The notes: a model not told the origin generated them from the letters alone. 30,986 bases of DNA from CAZAOY01 sp964486925 (GCA_964486925.1 CAZAOY010000032.1:1-30986), one strand, 5' to 3'. Counted from the stretch's first letter, positions 1-7,738 are shown. Numbers and translations are program-made.

Positions 1-2
1 CG

Positions 3-233
3 CTAATCGCCCCAGGCGAGGAGGGTATCAAGGGTCTATCCATTTCAAACGCTATCCACCTATCCTCATGGACAGGTCAAAAGGTTACAATACCATTCGA
101 TGAAGATCTGTTCTACACCCTACTTAGGGAGAAGATTAAAAGCTCAACCTACGTTAAACCTAAGGTAAGCGGCGGTGTAGCAAGCCTGCTAGGCTCATAT
201 GGTGCTAGCGAAAATCCACGTAAAAAGAAATAG
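3..233 (+). CDS. Gfo/Idh/MocA-family oxidoreductase, C-terminal end (partial)
   Basis: The window opens inside a plus-strand gene. Only the last 76 codons are present, ending at a TAG. The peptide contains GEEGIKGLSISNAIHLSSW, which fits the end of the C-terminal domain of Gfo/Idh/MocA NAD(P)-dependent sugar or inositol dehydrogenases (a conserved GxxxLxxxNAxxLSSW pattern), followed by a basic tail ending in RKKK. The NAD-binding Rossmann domain and the catalytic residues lie outside the window, so the substrate cannot be judged. Five of its eight leucines use CTA, a preference also seen in neighbouring genes. A strong terminator follows 12 bases downstream. Confidence 0.75.
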   Translation, partial: LIAPGEEGIKGLSISNAIHLSSWTGQKVTIPFDEDLFYTLLREKIKSSTYVKPKVSGGVASLLGSYGASENPRKKK

Positions 234-245
234 CAGATCAAATTT

Positions 246-299
246 AAAGTAGGTCATAAAGGCAAATCCGTTCGCCTTTACGACCTACTTTTAGTTATA
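246..299 (+). terminator. Rho-independent terminator of the partial oxidoreductase gene
   Basis: An 18-base stem (246-263 with 274-291, one G-T type mismatch) with a 10-base loop is followed by a T-rich run. It starts just after the stop codon at 233. Confidence 0.85.
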
Positions 300-305
300 A
301 TTTAT

Positions 306-340
306 GTTATCAATGAGTGTATATTTACACCATTAATAAC
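306..340. repeat. Imperfect inverted repeat, possible terminator for the minus-strand lipoprotein gene
   Basis: The arms at 306-321 and 326-340 pair with one mismatch and one bulge around a 4-base loop (GTGTA-TATT-TACAC core). The element sits 33 bases beyond the stop codon of the minus-strand gene that ends at 373. No clear T tract follows on the minus strand, so a terminator role is uncertain. Confidence 0.4.
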
Positions 341-372
341 TAAGCTACCGAAATACATTCAACCATCTATGG

Positions 373-1356
373 CTATTTAACATACTTAAACATAATCGGA
401 ACTTTTTTTAGATAGGTGCTACACCATGATTTTAACAGCTTAAACTTGTTTCGGATAGCAACATATGCTTTTGCGGAGTATTTTTTGTAAACCTTGCTAT
501 CCATCGCTAGCAGTTCAAAGTTTGAGGCTACATCCTCATAGTAGTCGGTCGAACCGTATTCGTCCGCAAATACGTATATGTCATTGCCTATGTAGCTTTG
601 GTTGTACTTTAGTGTCTTGCCCCCGTACTTGTTATACTTGCTCCATGCCGATTCTAGCTTTGTTTCCCCCGCCCTGCCTTCAAATGCATAGTGAACCAGA
701 TGACCTAACTCATGGGCTATAACCCCTGTGGTGATTCCGTCGTTGCCATACACTGTAGCGGTAGCTTTCTTGCCGTCTGTAATAGCAAGCCCCGAATACC
801 CCCCTCGTTTGGAGGTAGCAGTTTCCTTGCTGATTATAAGCGTTACCGACATACCGTATCTTTTATAGTCTGCTACAACTGCCTTTAGAAATGCGGGAGA
901 GAATGCGTCTAGAGCACCCACAACAGCCTTTATATATTTGTTGCCATCCTTCGACTCAAACAGCTTGTGCGGGTCGGTTATATCAATGCCGTATGTAGCT
1001 TTAAACTCCTTGATAACCTTAGCGGAGGTAATTGTCGTATCTGTATCGCCGTATCCATCATCATATCCATCGTTGCTGTCGTCATATCCATCGTCGTTTT
1101 CATCATCATAACTGTCATCATATCCATCGTTGCTGTCATCATCATAACTGTCATCATATCCATCGTTGCTGTCATCATCATAACTGTCGTCATCGTATCC
1201 TTCATCATATTCATCATCATCGTAGTAATAGTCGGACTTGTACGCTCCAACCTCTATATGCTGATTTTGAGATAAGCCCTCCTTATTAAAGGTAAACCCC
1301 GATAAGCAGGATGCCATTAGGACCGATACCAATATAACGCTGACAATCTTCTTCAT
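373..1356 (-). CDS. Asp-rich lipoprotein with zinc metalloprotease-type HELGH motif
   Basis: The predicted protein has 327 residues. It begins MKKIVSVILVSVLMASC, a lipoprotein signal peptide with lipobox LMASC (Cys17), so it should be anchored on the outer face of the membrane. Residues 43-107 are an Asp/Tyr/Ser/Gly/Asn-rich low-complexity segment. The globular part (about 110-327) carries IAHELGHLVHY (His215, Glu216, His219), a zinc-binding HExxH motif. The acidic YYEDVASNFE stretch near 272-281 could supply a third ligand (Glu274), as in gluzincin-type peptidases; that assignment is inference. The start chosen is the ATG at 1356, preceded by AGAAGGAG. An in-frame start 29 codons upstream lacks a ribosome binding site and would bury the signal peptide. 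The target is unknown. The DNA of the acidic segment is a tandem repeat and may vary in copy number. Confidence 0.8.
   Translation of the reverse strand: MKKIVSVILVSVLMASCLSGFTFNKEGLSQNQHIEVGAYKSDYYYDDDEYDEGYDDDSYDDDSNDGYDDSYDDDSNDGYDDSYDDENDDGYDDSNDGYDDGYGDTDTTITSAKVIKEFKATYGIDITDPHKLFESKDGNKYIKAVVGALDAFSPAFLKAVVADYKRYGMSVTLIISKETATSKRGGYSGLAITDGKKATATVYGNDGITTGVIAHELGHLVHYAFEGRAGETKLESAWSKYNKYGGKTLKYNQSYIGNDIYVFADEYGSTDYYEDVASNFELLAMDSKVYKKYSAKAYVAIRNKFKLLKSWCSTYLKKVPIMFKYVK
1101..1187. repeat. 36-bp tandem repeat, about 2.4 copies, inside the lipoprotein gene
   Basis: Bases 1101-1136 and 1137-1172 are identical, and 1173-1187 begins a third copy. The 36-base period keeps frame and encodes 12-residue units of the SNDGYDDSYDDD type. 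Degenerate related repeats extend on both sides (about 1050-1230). Confidence 0.9.
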
Positions 1357-1414
1357 AAACGCTCCTTCTCTATGTGGTAGGTATACCATAAAATAATAAC
1401 ATTCTATTACTTTA

Positions 1415-1443
1415 AGTATATCACACAGCGGCGATAAAAACAA
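1415..1443 (-). promoter_or_regulatory. Candidate SigA promoter of the metalloprotease lipoprotein
   Basis: Read on the minus strand: TTGTTT (1443-1438), a 17-base spacer, and TATACT (1420-1415). It lies about 60 bases upstream of the ATG at 1356. Confidence 0.5.
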
Positions 1444-1461
1444 CTATCTTATAAAATTTAT

Positions 1462-2754
1462 TTATATATTACCATCAAGCTTTAAAATCCGCTTAGGATT
1501 AGTATAAAACAATGCCTTTGCAATAACCTTTGACTCGTCGGTGCTAAACAGCCCCTCACTGCATTTTATGGCAAGTGACCTTGATACATTCTGCCGTGCC
1601 ATTAGCTGATGTCCATAAACCGTGTCTATCATGCAGTAATCCCCGCCAAATGCGCTTATCTTGTTGTACGGTACAGCCTCTAGCCACTCCGCTAACGCTG
1701 TTATACTAGCGGTAGGCGAGATGATATGCGCCCAACACATATCGATGTTAACGTTGGGTAACATCTTTGCCAGTGCGCCTAGCTTGTTTTGGTAGGGGTA
1801 TCCTATATGAAAGACATCAAAATCTAGGTTTTGGTATTCGTAGAAAATGTTATTTAGCAGTGATGGGTCGGAGTTTGATAGAATGTTGCCGTTACCCTCC
1901 TGTAACCCTGTATGAATCTGCATAACCATCCCGCCCTTTTGGTTTAGGTAGTCGCAGATGTAGTGCATTAGGTAGTTTTGAAACGCTACGGTTGGTATCA
2001 TAGGGTTATCAAACCGTTCGATATAATGGGTATGGTGCAACATCTCGTTAAAGCTCGCTTCGGCTTCCTTATAGGTTGCCCTTGCAAAGCTAAGTGATCT
2101 TTTGTAGGCTATAGCTAGCTTAAAGGCTACCGCACCCTTATCAATCGCCCTGTCTAAAGCTAACGCTACCCCTTGCAGATACCTCGAAAAGCTGACACAC
2201 CTAATCCCAGTTAACCGCTCTATCTCATCAAGATTATACCCATTTGTAGGAAATATTAGCCAGTCGATATGATATACCGAGCGAAAGTATTCCCTGTCGC
2301 AGTCTAAGTCATTATCCAACACCGATATCTTTATGTTAGACATATCCTTTAACACCCGCTTGTACTGCCCACCGTTAAAGGTCTGCTTAAACTGCTCCTC
2401 TACCTCTAGGATGTTCCCCTCATTAAGGTCGTCCACACCGTATAGCGCCTTTAGAGTATGACGTATACTCTGACCGTACCCCGTAAAGCGGGCAACCTCC
2501 CAGTAGGGTTTTACCGCTAAAAACCGCTCCTTTAGGGGTTTTGTTTGGTCTAGCACAAACTCAAGCTGTGGCTTTGATAGCCCCGCCGAGATAAGGTCAC
2601 GGTTAAAGTAGTGGGTTAGGTATTCCTTTAGGATATCGGTATCCCTCTCCCTGTACCTTTCATGGGAGGGTAGGTGCTCGTGGGTATCGATAATCTCTAA
2701 TGTTGATACATAGTCATAGATCTCCTCGTAAAACCTGCTTGTATTACTCTCCAT
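1462..2754 (-). CDS. Amidohydrolase-family (metal-dependent TIM-barrel) protein
   Basis: The protein has 430 residues. It looks like an amidohydrolase (Amidohydro_2/uronate isomerase-like) barrel: IIDTHEHLP near the N-terminus gives the HxH pair (His25, His27). Further candidate metal ligands or catalytic residues are Lys212 (AFKLAIAYK), His281 (MQIHTG), His316 (DVFHIGYP) and Asp372 (AFGGDYC). With all of these in order the active site appears intact. It is probably a cytoplasmic hydrolase, decarboxylase or isomerase; the substrate cannot be told. The ATG at 2754 has AGGAGG four bases upstream. It is a single gene with its own promoter, followed by the lipoprotein gene on the same strand after 105 bases. 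Confidence 0.8.
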   Translation of the reverse strand: MESNTSRFYEEIYDYVSTLEIIDTHEHLPSHERYRERDTDILKEYLTHYFNRDLISAGLSKPQLEFVLDQTKPLKERFLAVKPYWEVARFTGYGQSIRHTLKALYGVDDLNEGNILEVEEQFKQTFNGGQYKRVLKDMSNIKISVLDNDLDCDREYFRSVYHIDWLIFPTNGYNLDEIERLTGIRCVSFSRYLQGVALALDRAIDKGAVAFKLAIAYKRSLSFARATYKEAEASFNEMLHHTHYIERFDNPMIPTVAFQNYLMHYICDYLNQKGGMVMQIHTGLQEGNGNILSNSDPSLLNNIFYEYQNLDFDVFHIGYPYQNKLGALAKMLPNVNIDMCWAHIISPTASITALAEWLEAVPYNKISAFGGDYCMIDTVYGHQLMARQNVSRSLAIKCSEGLFSTDESKVIAKALFYTNPKRILKLDGNI

Positions 2755-2781
2755 AGCTCCTCCTATTATATGTTTTAGATA

Positions 2782-2810
2782 AGTATACCACTTTATAGAT
2801 ATCTAGTCAA
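2782..2810 (-). promoter_or_regulatory. SigA-type promoter of the amidohydrolase gene
   Basis: On the minus strand: TTGACT (2810-2805), exactly 17 bases, then TATACT (2787-2782). It is 28 bases upstream of the ATG at 2754. Confidence 0.75.
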
Positions 2811-2834
2811 TATAATTTCTTGCTATTTTACCTA

Positions 2835-2863
2835 TTGACAAAAGCAATTTGTTATGGTATACT
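2835..2863 (+). promoter_or_regulatory. SigA-type promoter of the FMN riboswitch-ribU transcript
   Basis: TTGACA (2835-2840), a 17-base spacer and TATACT (2858-2863) form a near-perfect consensus promoter. The predicted transcript start near 2870 lies just ahead of the aptamer. The promoter is back to back with the amidohydrolase promoter; only 24 bases separate the two -35 boxes. Confidence 0.85.
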
Positions 2864-2893
2864 CCCATTGTAGGGTAAAACACCTTACACAAT

Positions 2894-3112
2894 TAAATGT
2901 TTCAGGGCGGAGTGAAATTCTCCACCGGTGGTAATGAGCGTTACTACTCGCAGTAGATACGTTAAAAACCTGCACAAGCTATGCAAAGTTTTTAGTGTAC
3001 TCAACCTAGTTAACAAACGCTACAAGTCCACTAGTTTTAACTTTTGTTATTACTGACTTTGGTGCGATTCCAAGACCGACGGTATAGTCCGGATAGAAGA
3101 AACGTATTTTAC
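2894..3112 (+). ncRNA. FMN riboswitch (RFN element) with an expanded P3 arm
   Basis: The conserved RFN blocks are present in order: CAGGGCGGAGTGAAATTC near 2903, CCACCGGTGGTAA near 2922, AAGTCCAC near 3024, then GGTGCGATTCCAAG and ACCGACGGTATAGTCCGGAT at about 3061-3094. The outer helix is closed by AAATGTTTC and GAAACGTATTT. Between the conserved GGTGGTAAT and AAGTCCAC blocks is an extra stretch of about 85 bases with nested inverted repeats: 2937-2942 with 3016-3021, 2944-2948 with 2952-2956, and 2964-2969 with 2988-2993. These suggest a branched extension of P3. The family binds flavin mononucleotide and represses riboflavin genes, here ribU. Confidence 0.93.
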
Positions 3113-3148
3113 TATGTGAATAAATTGCCTCACAGATAAAATATTTTT

Positions 3149-3191
3149 GCGCCCGCAACCGCTGTTTTACACAGCTTATGCGGGCGCTTTT
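3149..3191 (+). terminator. Riboswitch-controlled intrinsic terminator upstream of ribU
   Basis: The stem GCGCCCGCA (3149-3157) pairs with TGCGGGCGC (3179-3187). An inner GCTGT/ACAGC helix and a following TTTT complete it. It stands between the aptamer and the coding region, as expected for an FMN-induced transcription terminator. Confidence 0.85.
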
Positions 3192-3270
3192 GCAATTCTT
3201 ACGGTAAGATTAGTCTATCCTATCTACACTTACCCCTGTTACAAAAAAACGAAAAAGGATGGAGATTAAA

Positions 3271-3807
3271 ATGAATAAAACCTTTACCACAAAAAAGATT
3301 GTACTAATCGGGATTCTAGCGGCAGTTTCAATTGTACTCGTCTACCTAATACGCTTTCCGATATTCCCTGCAACACCATTTTTAGAGTACGACCCCGCCG
3401 ATATCCCAATACTTATCGCTACCTTTGCCCTAGGCCCTATTGAGGGTTTAGTGTTAACCTTTATCGTTAGCATTATCCAAGGGTTAACCGTCAGCTCCGC
3501 TAGTGGTCCTATCGGGATTCTTATGCACCTATTCGCTACAGGAAGCTTTGTCCTAGTCAGCGGATTTATATACAGGCGGTTTAAGACTAGAAAGGGTGCA
3601 GTGCTGGCGTTAGCCTTAGGGGTGGTTACCATGACGTTGACGATGGTACTTTGGAACATTATCTTTACCCCTATATTCCTAGGTGTGCCGTTACAGGCGG
3701 TGATGGAGATACTGCCATTTATTGTGCTGTTTAACCTTATAAAAGCGGGGGTTAATGCGGTTGTTGCAGCCTTACTCTATAAGACGGTGGGGCGGTTAGT
3801 TAACTAG
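3271..3807 (+). CDS. ribU: Riboflavin transporter, ECF-type S component (RibU)
   Basis: This 178-residue, very hydrophobic protein has about five to six membrane segments. It is the substrate-binding S component that takes up riboflavin together with the shared EcfA/A'/T energising module, which is not in this window. The N-terminal IGILAAVSIVLVYLIRFPIF, followed by FLEYDPADIPIL and GPIEGLVLTF, is typical of RibU. Control by an FMN riboswitch directly upstream strongly supports the call. The start is placed at the ATG at 3271 because AAAGGATGGAG sits six bases before it; the ATG at 3259 overlaps that ribosome binding site. The gene converges with the lipoprotein gene ending at 3846. Confidence 0.92.
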   Translation: MNKTFTTKKIVLIGILAAVSIVLVYLIRFPIFPATPFLEYDPADIPILIATFALGPIEGLVLTFIVSIIQGLTVSSASGPIGILMHLFATGSFVLVSGFIYRRFKTRKGAVLALALGVVTMTLTMVLWNIIFTPIFLGVPLQAVMEILPFIVLFNLIKAGVNAVVAALLYKTVGRLVN

Positions 3808-3845
3808 AGTTCATACAGTCTATCTGTAGGCTACATAGGTAACAA

Positions 3846-4496
3846 CTATTCATTGGTAAAAAGGGTCTTTTGCTTACCGTACTCTAAAATCTCACCAATG
3901 GTTTTAAAGGATGAGATATGTACCGCAATGCCTACCTTACCCTGCTGTTTTCCTAAATCTATGCTAATATAACCGTAGTTTGAATCTAAATTTTCATACA
4001 CTATCTTAATATAGCTTAAATCCCTCTCAAAACGACCTTTATCGGCTCTAAAATCATCTATATAGCTTAGCAGAGCTTGTTTATCATAGTTACCTTCTAG
4101 GCTTGACATTGCGTAGGTGGGTTTACCTAACATATCATAGATATCGCTAACAAGCTTTTTTATGTGCTCGTAAGCGCTGTCGTCTGGATCAAGCTCTGTC
4201 TGTGCGGATGCGCCTACCAGCTTATCCTGCATATCAGGGTCAAATAACAGCTCGGCATTCATTGCTTTACCGCCATAGATAATCTCCTTTTGTAGCTTAT
4301 CCTTATACGGTTCGCCTCCCGGAAAGATAAAGTATTCATCTCCTTTAAGCTTTAGATTTTTCACCACTACCTCTCGGGTTTGACCAATACTGGCTAACAG
4401 GTCTTTATCTAGGACGTTTGCTATAGTGTTGCTACTGCAACCAACTAGGGTTATCAACACCGCTAGGGTCAGCAGGTAGATGAGAATCTTCTTCAT
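3846..4496 (-). CDS. Small putative lipoprotein of unknown function
   Basis: The protein has 216 residues. The leader MKKILIYLLTLAVLITLVGC has a clear lipobox (LVGC, Cys20), so the mature protein should be tethered outside the membrane. The remainder is a soluble, mixed-charge domain (for example FIFPGGEPYKDKLQ and YGYISIDLGKQQGKVGIAVH). I do not recognise its family. The start is the ATG at 4496 with AAGGAG upstream; an in-frame extension of 21 codons would precede the signal peptide and has no ribosome binding site. The gene stands alone and converges with ribU. Confidence 0.75.
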   Translation of the reverse strand: MKKILIYLLTLAVLITLVGCSSNTIANVLDKDLLASIGQTREVVVKNLKLKGDEYFIFPGGEPYKDKLQKEIIYGGKAMNAELLFDPDMQDKLVGASAQTELDPDDSAYEHIKKLVSDIYDMLGKPTYAMSSLEGNYDKQALLSYIDDFRADKGRFERDLSYIKIVYENLDSNYGYISIDLGKQQGKVGIAVHISSFKTIGEILEYGKQKTLFTNE

Positions 4497-4643
4497 AAAA
4501 CGCTCCTTATCAATAAAGTTATGTAGATATATCATGTTTATTTTGTATAAAGTATACATTAAATATATGTATATATGGCAATCTAATAATGAATTATCTA
4601 TTAATTCTAGATAATACTACATATTTTCTATAGCCATACCCCC

Positions 4644-4672
4644 TTTACAATACTTAAAAGGTATGCTATAAT
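4644..4672 (+). promoter_or_regulatory. SigA-type promoter of the flavin reductase-like gene
   Basis: TTTACA (4644-4649), a 17-base spacer and TATAAT (4667-4672). The predicted start lies about 75 bases upstream of the ATG at 4755. Confidence 0.75.
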
Positions 4673-4754
4673 AAACACAGAATAATATATGCAAACATAT
4701 ACTTATTGACGAAACACTTTTACCTATACACTTACAATTACAAGGAGGAATACT

Positions 4755-5264
4755 ATGTCCAATCTAAAGATAGTTAATCCGCATGAATTTACAAAAAGTC
4801 CGTTTAAGCTAATCGGTAGCGACTGGATGCTTATAACCGCAAAAAAAGGCGATCAGGTAAACACCATGACCGCCGCTTGGGGTGGTTTTGGGGTAATGTG
4901 GGGCAAGAATGTCGCTTACATCGTTGTCCGCCCACAACGTTACACCAAAGAGTTTGTAGATAGCGCAGATACCTTCTCTCTAACCTTCTTTGATGAAAGC
5001 TACAAAAAACAGCTAGGATACCTTGGCAAGGTATCGGGACGTGACGAAAACAAGATAGAAAAAGCAGAGCTTACAGTAGCCGACTATGAGGGCACACCAT
5101 ACTTTGAACAGGCAAACCTCACCGTTATCTGCAAAAAGCTTTACGCACAGGATTTCACACCAGACAGCTTTATCGACACCAGTCTTGATAAACAATGGTA
5201 CCCAGAGTCCGACCACCATACCATGTACATAGCGGAGGTTTTAACTATCCTCTCCGCTGAATAA
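4755..5264 (+). CDS. Flavin reductase-like FMN-binding split-barrel protein
   Basis: The protein has 169 residues and fits the flavin reductase-like (DIM6/NTAB) family. It shows the early WMLITAKKGDQVNTMTAAWG segment, where the Asn/Thr-Met-Thr region contacts the FMN phosphate, then YIVVRPQRYTKEFVDSADTF and FSLTFFDE. It probably binds FMN and transfers electrons or reduces a small molecule in the cytoplasm; the partner is unknown. The ATG at 4755 has AAGGAGG six bases upstream. The gene is monocistronic, with its own promoter and terminator. Its position 950 bases from ribU may simply reflect a local flavin theme; no FMN riboswitch precedes it. Confidence 0.85.
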   Translation: MSNLKIVNPHEFTKSPFKLIGSDWMLITAKKGDQVNTMTAAWGGFGVMWGKNVAYIVVRPQRYTKEFVDSADTFSLTFFDESYKKQLGYLGKVSGRDENKIEKAELTVADYEGTPYFEQANLTVICKKLYAQDFTPDSFIDTSLDKQWYPESDHHTMYIAEVLTILSAE

Positions 5265-5285
5265 CTATCACAGTTATAAAAGTTT

Positions 5286-5316
5286 ACCACACCCCCGCAT
5301 GGAGGTGTGGTTTTTA
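5286..5316 (+). terminator. Rho-independent terminator after the flavin reductase-like gene
   Basis: The stem ACCACACCCCC (5286-5296) pairs with GGAGGTGTGGT (5301-5311) with one mismatch around a GCAT loop, followed by TTTTTA. Confidence 0.9.
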
Positions 5317-5364
5317 TCTTTATGTAGCTTTACAGACTCACAGTTTAATATATATTAGCAATCC

Positions 5365-6432
5365 CTACTTAACCCCGTAGCCGTTAACAACGTCAAGAAT
5401 CTGTTTTGCTTGATACTCATCCTGTGCGTTACAGCAGAGGAAAAGACCCTTTGTGGAGATGTTCTTTAGAAGGTTTTCAATAGTAGAAGGATCGTCAACC
5501 GACAGCAGTACAAGGGATTTCCCCGCATGCTGTATCCTATGGTAGTAGTCAAACCAAACCTCATCGGTGGTATCCGGTGACCCTGTACCAGGAGTCCACT
5601 GGATTGCAGATAGACGTTTAAGTGATAGTAGATGGTCAAGATGAGGTAGCTCCCCTGGCCCATCCCAGTGGTAGATAGAGCGTTCCATTAAGCTAGTCTT
5701 AAACTCTAGATCAGGTAGGATAAACTCCTTAAACATATCCGGAGAGATCATAGCAGAGAAGTCACACTGCAAAGGATAGTAGCTAACCTCGGAATAGATT
5801 GGTTGCCATGAGGTCATAGCGCCTTGTGTCTTAAGTAAAAGGTTAGAGTAGTAGTTAAATACCTCCTTCCAGATAGACTGCACCTTACCTGCAAAGGCTT
5901 TAATCTGGTCGGGATATTCATATAGATCCATTAAAAAGTCCTGCGTGCCACGAAGTGCGGCGATTATGTCGTATGTACCACCAAGGTCAGCGATAGAGGT
6001 GTAGAACTTGCCTTTTCCATGGGTTAAAAGGCTGTTTGTATAGCTGTCCATCAGCTTGTACATATCCGACAGCTTGTTAAGTGCTATTGTCGGAGGGTTA
6101 TCCCAGTCGGTAATTAACGGCTCGTTTTCAAACCATACGGTGTCGAGCGCCCATTTATGTGTCCCACCGATACATGACGCAAGACAACCGGGGCCAAAGT
6201 TTGTAAACACCGTCGGGAATGCGTCTGCTAGGTGCAGTGTGCTTTCTATCTCTTGTAAAGCCTTTTTGGTGCGGTAATCGATGTCCTCCCAGTAGCTTGT
6301 CGCGTCGGTTTTATCGGGTAGTATCTCCCCATTGTAGTTTTTATCGGGACAGTATAGGTACAGACAGCACCGTTCATTAGCCTGCTGATTCCAAAATGCC
6401 TCGTAGCTTTTCTTCTGCTCGTTTGTTATCAT
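5365..6432 (-). CDS. Uroporphyrinogen decarboxylase (URO-D) family protein, HxD variant
   Basis: The protein has 355 residues and the URO-D-like TIM-barrel fold: an N-terminal helical lead-in, GTQDFLMDLYEYPDQIK around 162-178, a conserved Asp/Ser-rich FSAMISPDMFKEFILP around 225-240, and IYHWDGPGELPHLD around 253-266. In zinc methyltransferases of this superfamily the last strand region reads HxC; here it is His255-Trp-Asp257. True haem-pathway HemE is unlikely, because its N-terminal RxxxxxxPvWxMRQAG signature is absent. A methyltransferase or lyase-like role is possible but unproven. The ATG at 6432 is preceded by AAAGGAG. The second URO-D-like gene lies 115 bases upstream on the same strand. 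Confidence 0.8.
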   Translation of the reverse strand: MITNEQKKSYEAFWNQQANERCCLYLYCPDKNYNGEILPDKTDATSYWEDIDYRTKKALQEIESTLHLADAFPTVFTNFGPGCLASCIGGTHKWALDTVWFENEPLITDWDNPPTIALNKLSDMYKLMDSYTNSLLTHGKGKFYTSIADLGGTYDIIAALRGTQDFLMDLYEYPDQIKAFAGKVQSIWKEVFNYYSNLLLKTQGAMTSWQPIYSEVSYYPLQCDFSAMISPDMFKEFILPDLEFKTSLMERSIYHWDGPGELPHLDHLLSLKRLSAIQWTPGTGSPDTTDEVWFDYYHRIQHAGKSLVLLSVDDPSTIENLLKNISTKGLFLCCNAQDEYQAKQILDVVNGYGVK

Positions 6433-6547
6433 ATAATCTCTCCTTTGCTCTATCTATTTTACAGTTAGTTATTCTGTAAGTATATCAAAAATATCCGCTA
6501 ATGTGTTATCTTGATTAGACTAATATTTTATCAATATATACCATATC

Positions 6548-7549
6548 TTAACTTTGATGGGTAAACGCTTCCATTAAAGCAACTATATTCTCTGCCTTTA
6601 CATCAACTTCAATAGCATGTGTTGGGCAAAGGATAATCCCTGTATTGTCAAAGGCTTGTATTGTCCGCATAACTAAAGGTTTTACTTCACCCTTGCTTAT
6701 CACTGGCAGATCCACCTGCGTGCTTATGCCACCCCAAACTACAATCCTTCCTTTTAGCTTTTTTGCGTAATCAAGATCGTATATCTCTGGCTGAAAGGTT
6801 TGGTAGATGTTTAGCCCCATATCGTGTAGTGTGTCCAAAAGCTGGCTTATATCGCCGCAGGAATGCTGTGAGATATATCGGTTTGAGCGTTTAACCCTGT
6901 CGTACATGCGTTTTAATCGTGGCTTAACAAACTCGTTCCAGTGCGGCAATCCCATAATAAGACCCTTTTGCTGACCCCAATCGTCACCAAAGTGAAAGCA
7001 GTCAAAGTCATGCTCTAAGGCGATATCCAGTATCTTTAAATTCCGCTCGCATACCCTGTCAAACAATGCATGCACAAGCTCCGGCTCGGCTAGCATGTTA
7101 CAGAGTGTATCCTCAAACCCCATTAATGTCCAAACCCTCTCAAAGAGTGAGAATCCCATAGCCGCTACCTTAAAATTGTCGTTGTCGGACTGCTCAAGCT
7201 TTGTCATAACCGAGTGGATATAATCTTCATCAATTGGAGGAAACTCATACCGATTAAAGCTGTCCCAATCTAAAATCTGGATGTTATCTATCACCCCGAT
7301 ATCCTTATCTGCGCCACTCTTGTTCCAGATGACCGAGAACTCATCAATATCATAATCGGGCTTTATAGCTTTTTGCGGTTTGCCCACCTCTTGGTAGGTA
7401 ATATGGTCGTTGAAGTGTTTTATGTAGTCCTTATCACCTGTATAGTCGATTACATTTTGCCTTGCCTGTGCGGTTAGTGATATGCTGAATGGCAGTAAAT
7501 CCATGGTTTCAAAGTTTAGTGCGCTTATTACACGTTGCTTGTTGGTCAT
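6548..7549 (-). CDS. URO-D family protein with methyltransferase-type HxC...C motif
   Basis: The protein has 333 residues. It begins MTNKQRVISALNFETMDLLP, like many URO-D-fold proteins (MTxKERvlaaLxxxxxDrvP). It contains FGDDWGQQKGLIMG (about 187-200), ISQHSCGDI (His229, Cys231) and ILCPTHAIEVDV (Cys308). The HxC plus distant Cys pattern matches the zinc ligands of the MtaA/CmuA branch, whose members move methyl groups between corrinoid proteins and thiols. No corrinoid protein or partner methyltransferase is nearby, so the substrate is unknown. The ATG at 7549 has GAGGGGG upstream. It is probably co-transcribed with the URO-D gene downstream (115-base gap, no obvious terminator between). Confidence 0.85.
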   Translation of the reverse strand: MTNKQRVISALNFETMDLLPFSISLTAQARQNVIDYTGDKDYIKHFNDHITYQEVGKPQKAIKPDYDIDEFSVIWNKSGADKDIGVIDNIQILDWDSFNRYEFPPIDEDYIHSVMTKLEQSDNDNFKVAAMGFSLFERVWTLMGFEDTLCNMLAEPELVHALFDRVCERNLKILDIALEHDFDCFHFGDDWGQQKGLIMGLPHWNEFVKPRLKRMYDRVKRSNRYISQHSCGDISQLLDTLHDMGLNIYQTFQPEIYDLDYAKKLKGRIVVWGGISTQVDLPVISKGEVKPLVMRTIQAFDNTGIILCPTHAIEVDVKAENIVALMEAFTHQS

Positions 7550-7709
7550 ATGTTAACCCCCTCTACTTAGTTTTAGTATTAAACTTAGTTTATCACATAA
7601 CTGCAATAAAGTGTTGTCCAAATTAACTGGAAAAGTTATCAAAATATGTGTTTATGCAAAAAATTAGTAATTTATCCGAAATCTGCAAACAATATTTACA
7701 AATGGGTAG

Positions 7710-7738
7710 TTGAATTTATCTAAAAGTTGTGATACAAT
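7710..7738 (+). promoter_or_regulatory. SigA-type promoter of nox
   Basis: TTGAAT (7710-7715), 17 bases, TACAAT (7733-7738). The predicted transcript starts near 7745, directly before an inverted repeat. Confidence 0.75.

Noticed and set aside
1050..1230. CRISPR-like array
   Set aside because: The repeats are direct, contiguous, in frame and encode an Asp-rich peptide; there are no unique spacers and no cas genes.
967..1289. Plus-strand and alternative-frame ORFs over the Asp-rich repeat (Ile/Val-rich, His-rich or Met/Thr-rich peptides)
   Set aside because: These are low-complexity shadows of the repeat in the minus-strand lipoprotein gene; no ribosome binding site or family resemblance.
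5365..6432. Haem-pathway HemE (true uroporphyrinogen decarboxylase)
   Set aside because: The N-terminal HemE signature and catalytic Arg/Asp pattern are not seen, and no haem genes are nearby; only the fold family is supported.
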